Shown piece after piece: positions 12,878 to 17,598 of a stretch of 17,598 bases of DNA. Positions within the stretch are counted from its first letter, which is position 1. Every line of letters begins with the position of its first letter. Source of the DNA: Profundicola sp051011115 (GTDB lineage: Bacteria > Bacteroidota > Bacteroidia > Flavobacteriales > Weeksellaceae); the NCBI GenBank assembly GCA_051011115.1, contig JBPCUN010000010.1, positions 1 to 17,598 of the forward strand, read 5' to 3'. Made by a program: the position numbers and the translations under genes. The notes beneath the pieces were generated by a model that was not told the DNA's origin, searched no databases, and saw only the letters and a list, made by a program, of their open reading frames with translations.

Positions 12878-14488
12878 ATGAAAACAAGTAAACAAGCAAT
12901 CACAGGAATTTTGCTCTTACTTTCGGTCTTATTATGGACGAGTTGTGGGCAACAAGGTAAAAACCATTATCAAGAAGATTTGGTAATAGAGAATGTTTCT
13001 ACAGCCGAATATGCATCGGACACAGAAATAGACATGGTAGAGGTAGAATTATCAGAAGAACCGAATCCGCCAGATTTTAATACAGAAGAATATGATAGGA
13101 TTGTGGAAAATGAATTCAAAAACGCAAAAGAAAACCCGCTTTCTACTTTTTCTATTGATGTAGATAAAGCCTCTTATACCAATGTGCGCAGATTTATAGA
13201 AATGGGTCAATTGCCACCCAAAAATGCTGTACGTGTAGAAGAGTTGATTAATTATTTCCCTTATAATTATGAAGAACCAACGGGAGAGCATCCATTTTCT
13301 ATCCAAACAGAATTGGCAACTTCGCCATGGACAGAGGATCATTTATTATTAAAAATCGGATTGCAAGGGAAGAAGATTAATTATGATGATGTAGTGCCTA
13401 GTAATTTGGTGTTTTTGATTGATGTTTCTGGGTCTATGTCAGATAAAAATAAATTGCCTTTGCTTGTGAAGTCTTTTCAATTAATGGTGAATGAATTGCC
13501 AAGCAATAGCAGGGTAGCGATTGTCACTTATGCAGGAAATTCCTCTGTAGTCTTGCCTTCTACTTCTGTATTAGAGAAAGATGAAATCAATGAAGCCTTA
13601 GACCAATTAGAGGCAGGGGGCGGAACCGCAGGAGCAGAAGGAATTATTACGGCTTACCAATTGGCAGAAGAAAATTTAATTGTAGAGGGGAATAACCGTG
13701 TGATTTTGGCAACGGACGGGGACTTTAATCTTGGAACTTCTTCTACGGGAGAATTGGTAGATATGATTGTAGAAAAGAGTAAAAAAGACATTTATTTAAC
13801 GATTTGTGGGTTCGGTATGGGGAACTACAAAGACGGTAGAATGGAACAAATTAGCAACGCTGGGAACGGAAATTACTTCTATATCGATAACTGGAAGGAG
13901 TCTCAAAAAGTGTTTAAAAAGGAATTAACTGCCAATTTATTTACGATTGCGAAAGATGTAAAAATTCAGATTGAATTTAACCCAAATACCGTGGAATCTT
14001 ACCGACTGATTGGTTATGAAAATAGATTATTAAATAAAGAAGACTTTAATGATGATACCAAAGATGCAGGGGAACTAGGTGCAGGACACAATGTTACGGC
14101 GCTGTATGAAATCGTACCAAAAGGAGGTGTGAATTCAACTACAAAAGTAGATGATTTAAAATATCAAAAAACGCAAGTGGTTTCTAATCAAGAAGATTTA
14201 GTCACAGTGAAATTTAGGTACAAGCCTATCCAATCATCTACCAGTAAATTAATGACCAAAACAGTCCATGCGGAAGATGTGGTAAACTTTAAACAAGCCT
14301 CAAAAGATATGCAGTTTGCAAGTGCTGTGGCTTCTTATGGCATGTTGCTAAGAGATTCGGAATTTAAAGGAAACACTGATTATCAAAAAGTGATAAATTG
14401 GGCAAAGCCAACAATTAACAATGATGAATACAGAAGAGATTTTATTCAATTAGTAGAATTGACCGATGACATTCATGTAACTGAATAG
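12878..14488 (+). CDS. YfbK-type von Willebrand factor A lipoprotein with DUF3520
   Basis: I take the ATG at 12878, 15 codons inside the longest frame, because it gives a clean lipoprotein signal (MKTSKQAITGILLLLSVLLWTSC, Cys23); the longer version has a polar, unusual N-terminus. The resulting 536-residue protein has a YfbK-type N-terminal domain (about 65-160, with LSTFSIDVDKASYTNVRRF). A VWA domain follows (about 175-340) with an intact metal-binding MIDAS set: DVSGSMS (182-188), Thr250 in GGGTAG, and Asp280 in ATDGD. The C-terminal DUF3520 region (about 400-530) includes TVKFRYKP and FASAVASYGMLLRDS. YfbK-type proteins are widespread envelope proteins; the MIDAS suggests Mg-dependent protein binding. 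It diverges from the transmembrane and lipoprotein pair and ends at a strong terminator. Confidence 0.92.
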   Translation: MKTSKQAITGILLLLSVLLWTSCGQQGKNHYQEDLVIENVSTAEYASDTEIDMVEVELSEEPNPPDFNTEEYDRIVENEFKNAKENPLSTFSIDVDKASYTNVRRFIEMGQLPPKNAVRVEELINYFPYNYEEPTGEHPFSIQTELATSPWTEDHLLLKIGLQGKKINYDDVVPSNLVFLIDVSGSMSDKNKLPLLVKSFQLMVNELPSNSRVAIVTYAGNSSVVLPSTSVLEKDEINEALDQLEAGGGTAGAEGIITAYQLAEENLIVEGNNRVILATDGDFNLGTSSTGELVDMIVEKSKKDIYLTICGFGMGNYKDGRMEQISNAGNGNYFYIDNWKESQKVFKKELTANLFTIAKDVKIQIEFNPNTVESYRLIGYENRLLNKEDFNDDTKDAGELGAGHNVTALYEIVPKGGVNSTTKVDDLKYQKTQVVSNQEDLVTVKFRYKPIQSSTSKLMTKTVHAEDVVNFKQASKDMQFASAVASYGMLLRDSEFKGNTDYQKVINWAKPTINNDEYRRDFIQLVELTDDIHVTE

Positions 14489-14520
14489 ATATGGTTTAAT
14501 TCAATAAAAATCAACATTCT

Positions 14521-14560
14521 AAAGCGGAGGCTATGAAAATAGTTTCTGCTTTTTTTATTT
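14521..14560 (+). terminator. Strong intrinsic terminator after the vWA gene
   Basis: AAAGCGGAGGCTAT (14521-14534) pairs with ATAGTTTCTGCTTT (14539-14552) over all 14 positions, three of them G-U, around a GAAA tetraloop. Seven T follow (14550-14556), then ATTT. The G-U pairs exist only in the plus-strand RNA, so it acts in the plus direction. Confidence 0.9.
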
Positions 14561-14563
14561 AAA

Positions 14564-14635
14564 GTTCCGTCATGCAGAGTGTTTTATGGTTTTTTGAATA
14601 AAAAACTATAAAATGTATCGAAGCATAGACGGAAC
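14564..14635. repeat. Structured dispersed repeat, copy A
   Basis: The outer stem is GTTCCGTCATGC (14564-14575) with GCAT-A-GACGGAAC (14623-14635), 12 pairs with a one-base bulge. An internal loop is formed by AGAGTG (14576-14581) and TGTATCGAA (14614-14622). The inner 14-bp hairpin is TTTTATGGTTTTTT / AAAAAACTATAAAA (14582-14613) with loop GAAT. The architecture is shared with the oppositely oriented copy at 14651-14714. Confidence 0.75.
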
Positions 14636-14650
14636 GATTGAAGTTCTCTC

Positions 14651-14714
14651 TTTCCTCGTCGACCCTTCGATACAATTTTGCAAGGGCAAAATCACTCAGG
14701 GTGACGAGAGGAAA
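14651..14714. repeat. Structured dispersed repeat, copy B, opposite orientation
   Basis: The outer stem is CTCGTC-G-ACCCT (14655-14666) with AGGGTGACGAG (14698-14708), 11 pairs with one bulged G. The internal loop is TCGATACA (14667-14674) and CACTC (14693-14697), the reverse complement of copy A's TGTATCGA and GAGTG. The inner hairpin is ATTTTGC-AAGG-GCAAAAT (14675-14692). Loop bases are conserved between copies while stem bases differ and keep pairing. Confidence 0.75.
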
Positions 14715-14761
14715 TACATAAAAATGTTTAAAACTTTTATGTTCAGTTAAAAAAATACCAC

Positions 14762-14796
14762 TTTTGAATTAAAATGAGGCGCATTTAAAATATTTG
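14762..14796 (+). promoter_or_regulatory. Candidate promoter for the M1 peptidase gene
   Basis: TTTTG (14762-14766) is followed after 22 bp by AATATTTG (14789-14796), one mismatch from TAnnTTTG, 12 bp before the ATG at 14809. A TTG start at 14794 would lie inside this box, which favours the ATG. Confidence 0.4.
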
Positions 14797-14808
14797 TATT
14801 TTAGCGAA

Positions 14809-16665
14809 ATGAAGAAATTAGTATTGTTTTTAGCGGTCTTTACTTTTTGTGTCGGGAATGCACAAGATTATTGGCAGCAAAAAGTAGATTATAAGATTCA
14901 GGTAGCGATGGATACCCAAAATCATCAATATGATGGTAAGATGGATGTGGTATATTATAATAATTCGCAGGATGCGCTGTCAGAGATTTATTTCCATTTA
15001 TACTATAATGCCTTTCAACCAGGCAGTTTGATGGATGAACGCCTAAAGCATATCCCAGATCCAGATAGGCGTATGACCTATAATGCAGGTACAAAAGAAA
15101 ATCCGGTAATCAAAAGCAAAATTGCAACATTAAAACCTTCAGAAATTGGTTTCCAAAAAATTAATCTCATACAACAAAACGGGCAAAACCTTCCATTCTC
15201 TACCCAAGGAACGATTTTAAAGGTTTTGTTGAACGAGCCAGTTCAACCGAATCAATCGGTAACATTACAATTAGATTGGAAAGCACAAATTCCTAAAATC
15301 ATCCGTAGAGGTGGACGTGATAGCAATGAGAACATTGCCTATTCTATGACCCAATGGTATCCGAAGGTGGCCGCTTATGATACAGAAGGCTGGCATTTAG
15401 ATGAATATATTGCCAGAGAATTTTATGCGCCTTTTGCCAATTTTGATGTGGAAATCACTATGCCTGCTAAGTATATCGTAGGGGCATCAGGGCAACTTCA
15501 AAATGAAAATCAAATGCCAGAATATTCTAACACCAAAGTAAAGCGTAGAACAAAAACACTGACTTGGAATTTCAAAGCAGAGAATATTCATGATTTTGCC
15601 TGGGCGGCAGATGAAAGTTATACCGTAGAAAAACAAGCCGTAGAAAATGGTCCAACGCTATACTATTTATATAGCAAGGATTTAGAAAAAAATTACCAAG
15701 ATAATTGGAAACAAGCACAACCGCTGGTAGCCCAATTCTTCCAAGTAACGAATAAGCGTTTTGGTAAATATCCTTGGGACACGTACACCATTTTGCAAGG
15801 TGGAGACGGAGGTATGGAATATGGTGCAGCAACACTTGTAACAGGCACGAGAAACTTAGAAAGTTTGGTAGGGGTTATCTATCATGAAGCTGCGCACTCT
15901 TGGTTTCAACATATGTATGGTATTGATGAAACCCGCCATGAGTGGATGGATGAAGGATTTACCAGCTATGCGGAGGCCTATGCTTCTCATAAGATTTTAG
16001 GAGCGAAAAAGAATCAAATCAATCCGTATGAAGATGCGTATAAAGGTTATTACCTACTTGCCACTTCTGGACAAGAGGAACCTATGAGTATACTTGCAGA
16101 TTATTACAACATCAATAGAGCATACAGTCTAGCTGCTTACTATAAAGGGCAAGTCTATGTAGCGCAGTTAGGGTATATCATAGGAGAAGATGCTTTATCA
16201 GAGACATTACTCAAATTTTATGATCAATGGCATTTAAAACACCCAAAACCAAGCGATTTCCAAAAAATAGCACAAGATGTATCGGGAATTAATCTAAAAT
16301 GGTACAATAACCTATTCATTAATACTACAAGAGTTATAGACTATGGTATAGAAAGCGTAGAAGGAAAAACAATTTTGCTTAAAAATTATTCTAATTTTGC
16401 CATGCCTTTAGACATTTTGGTTACTTACCAAGATGGAAGCAAGGAGTTATTTTATATTCCTATCAATGCTATGAGAGGAGAGAAGAGAAAAGAAGATAAG
16501 TTTTATTCAAATATTCCTATGACTTCCTTAAAAGCATGGGGGTGGACTTTCCCAACCTATCAATTTGAAGCAAAGAAAGAAGTGAGAAGTGTACAGATTG
16601 ATTATACAAAACGTTTAGCGGATATTGATATAAGTAATAATGTTTATCCAAAAACAAGCAAATGA
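14809..16665 (+). CDS. Secreted M1 family metallopeptidase
   Basis: I take the ATG at 14809 because it gives a proper signal peptide (MKKLVLFLAVFTFCVGNA, likely cut before Gln19); five extra codons from a TTG at 14794 would break this. The mature protein has an N-terminal beta domain (about 25-280) and the gluzincin catalytic domain. The zinc ligands are His359, His363 (HEAAH, catalytic Glu360) and Glu382 in WMDEGF, 18 residues after the HExxH motif. The substrate-binding motif is GGMEY (334-338) in place of the usual GAMEN. It is 618 residues long, shorter than classical aminopeptidase N, and lacks the long C-terminal helical domain, ending in a small beta region. It probably trims peptides in the periplasm or outside the cell. 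Its stop overlaps coaX by 4 bp (ATGA). Confidence 0.92.
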   Translation: MKKLVLFLAVFTFCVGNAQDYWQQKVDYKIQVAMDTQNHQYDGKMDVVYYNNSQDALSEIYFHLYYNAFQPGSLMDERLKHIPDPDRRMTYNAGTKENPVIKSKIATLKPSEIGFQKINLIQQNGQNLPFSTQGTILKVLLNEPVQPNQSVTLQLDWKAQIPKIIRRGGRDSNENIAYSMTQWYPKVAAYDTEGWHLDEYIAREFYAPFANFDVEITMPAKYIVGASGQLQNENQMPEYSNTKVKRRTKTLTWNFKAENIHDFAWAADESYTVEKQAVENGPTLYYLYSKDLEKNYQDNWKQAQPLVAQFFQVTNKRFGKYPWDTYTILQGGDGGMEYGAATLVTGTRNLESLVGVIYHEAAHSWFQHMYGIDETRHEWMDEGFTSYAEAYASHKILGAKKNQINPYEDAYKGYYLLATSGQEEPMSILADYYNINRAYSLAAYYKGQVYVAQLGYIIGEDALSETLLKFYDQWHLKHPKPSDFQKIAQDVSGINLKWYNNLFINTTRVIDYGIESVEGKTILLKNYSNFAMPLDILVTYQDGSKELFYIPINAMRGEKRKEDKFYSNIPMTSLKAWGWTFPTYQFEAKKEVRSVQIDYTKRLADIDISNNVYPKTSK

Positions 16666-17423
16666 TATTAGCCATTAATATAGGAAACTCTAATATACGT
16701 TTTGCTATTGGAGAAAACCACTTGGATTTAACTTCGTGGACGATTAATACCAAGCCTTTTAAAACTACAGATGAATTTTATTTCATATTTAAAAGCATGT
16801 ATGAACAGTATGAAAATAAAATGAAGGCTATTACAGGCATTGTAATTGGATCTGTCGTTCCACACCAGACAGGGATAATAGCTAAAGCCTTGCAGCGTTT
16901 TCACCCAGCAGAAATTATGATTGTGGATAGAAATACCCCTTCTCATGTAGTGCATCACTCCAATCAAATGGGTACAGATTTATACGCCAATGCAGTGGCC
17001 GCACATGAATTATATAAAGGAAGTAAATTAATCATAGATTTCGGAACAGCACTTACCGTTACAGGAATTTCAGAAACGGGCGAAGTTTTAGGCGTTATTA
17101 TTGCACCAGGTGTGATTACTTCTTTAAAAGCTTTGGTTGGGAATACCGCACAATTACCAGATATTGAATTGAAAGAACCAGAGAGCGTATTAGGACAAGA
17201 TACGGTAACTTGTATGCAAAGTGGAATGGTATATGGCTATTTAGGAATGGTAGAAGGTTTTATAGACAGAGCCAAAAAGGAACTGAATACAGACGCTACT
17301 GTAATATCTACGGGTGGTCTTGGACATATTTTTCAACCTTTGACAACCAAGATTGACTCGGATGATAAACTGCATACCATGCGTGGATTATGCCTATTAT
17401 ATGAATTAAATAACAAGAAATAA
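16662..17423 (+). CDS. coaX: Type III pantothenate kinase with divergent motifs
   Basis: A 253-residue CoaX-type enzyme that phosphorylates pantothenate, the first step of coenzyme A synthesis, in the cytoplasm. The fold signatures are present: an N-terminal phosphate loop (INIGNSN, 5-11), GTDLYANAVAAH (104-115), IIDFGTALT (124-132), IIAPGVITSLKAL (146-158), TAQLPDIEL (162-170), and MQSGMVYGYLGMVEGFIDR. Two canonical positions differ. The usual DxGNT has Asn6 in place of Asp, and the usual GxDR reads GTDL, so the Arg is Leu107 while the catalytic Asp106 is kept. I recall similar variants in related flavobacteria, so this is probably a lineage form and not a dead enzyme. Its start overlaps the peptidase stop by 4 bp, and purD begins 26 bp after its own stop, suggesting one transcript. 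Confidence 0.92.
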   Translation: MILAINIGNSNIRFAIGENHLDLTSWTINTKPFKTTDEFYFIFKSMYEQYENKMKAITGIVIGSVVPHQTGIIAKALQRFHPAEIMIVDRNTPSHVVHHSNQMGTDLYANAVAAHELYKGSKLIIDFGTALTVTGISETGEVLGVIIAPGVITSLKALVGNTAQLPDIELKEPESVLGQDTVTCMQSGMVYGYLGMVEGFIDRAKKELNTDATVISTGGLGHIFQPLTTKIDSDDKLHTMRGLCLLYELNNKK

Positions 17424-17449
17424 TAAACTATAACTTAAGCACTACACAG

Positions 17450-17598
17450 ATGAAAATATTGATAGTTGGTAGCGGTGGAAGAGAACATGCCATCGGTTGG
17501 AAGATAAAACAAGACAACCCAAATGCAGAATTATTTTTCTCTGTTGGAAATGCAGGGACACAGGCCATTGGTGAAAATCTTGGACTCAAAACCATTGC
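17450..17598 (+). CDS. purD: Phosphoribosylamine-glycine ligase, N-terminal 49 residues (partial)
   Basis: The frame from ATG at 17450 to the window edge reads MKILIVGSGGREHAIGWKI and later VGNAGT, the standard N-terminus of PurD with its GSGGREHA nucleotide-fold loop. PurD makes glycinamide ribonucleotide in purine biosynthesis, using ATP. It is 26 bp downstream of coaX with no terminator between them. Only the first part of the biotin-carboxylase-like N domain is visible. Confidence 0.92.
   Translation, partial: MKILIVGSGGREHAIGWKIKQDNPNAELFFSVGNAGTQAIGENLGLKTI

Larger units (their letters stand above)
14489..14808. other. 320-bp intergenic region with terminator, repeat pair and promoter
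   Basis: From left to right it holds the terminator of the vWA gene (14521-14556), two hairpin repeats in opposite orientation (14564-14635 and 14651-14714) and a candidate promoter for the peptidase gene (14762-14796). I see no gene in it. Confidence 0.7.

Noticed and set aside
14794..14808. TTG start for the M1 peptidase
   Set aside because: It overlaps the candidate -7 box and adds five residues in front of a signal peptide that begins properly at the ATG at 14809.

Overview
The window is AT-rich, densely coded DNA of a Bacteroidota genome, most likely class Flavobacteriia (a Weeksellaceae-like lineage is my guess from memory of protein sequences, not a computed result). Several signs agree: promoters of the TTTG-N17-23-TAnnTTTG type in place of the E. 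coli type, almost no Shine-Dalgarno sequences, many lipoproteins with a short lysine-led signal and Cys at residue 16-23, a DAHP synthase/chorismate mutase fusion, and an endonuclease III without its iron-sulfur cysteines.

Layout. 1-192 (minus) is the 5' end of a hemW-like radical SAM gene. 193-590 holds divergent promoters and a degenerate pair of structured repeats. 591-1835 is an MFS exporter, followed by a small lipoprotein (1898-2314) that converges on nth (2353-2997, minus). A gap with a long inverted repeat leads to a tightly overlapping operon at 3225-5660: DAHP synthase/chorismate mutase, rsgA and dtd. This converges on a minus-strand pair, metG with a small four-helix membrane protein (5675-8226). 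Next come a small YjdJ-type GNAT (8486-8767), a shared terminator, tRNA-Arg(ACG) on minus, a BtuF/FhuD-like binding lipoprotein (8946-10025) and a lipoprotein with a DUF1266-like domain (10163-10780). A second terminator separates these from a minus-strand DoxX-like gene that seems to be cut by a stop codon (10844-11185).

The least ordinary part is 11229-14488. On minus, a transmembrane protein with a cytoplasmic helical module overlaps a lipoprotein gene by 4 bp. Divergent from them is a lipoprotein with a von Willebrand A domain (YfbK type). The intergenic DNA carries a TTTTACA motif repeated exactly every 11 bp plus an inverted copy. I read this as a candidate envelope-related module with its own regulatory array; its function is unknown.

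After the vWA gene come a strong terminator and a second, well-preserved pair of structured repeats (14564-14714). The window then ends with an operon-like run: a secreted M1 metallopeptidase (14809-16665), coaX (16662-17423, 4 bp overlap) and the start of purD (17450 onward).

Most genes are housekeeping: amino-acid and cofactor biosynthesis, tRNA charging and proofreading, ribosome assembly and DNA repair. I see no insertion sequence, phage, CRISPR array or known defence system. The candidates for something undescribed are the paired hairpin repeats and the 11229-14488 module.
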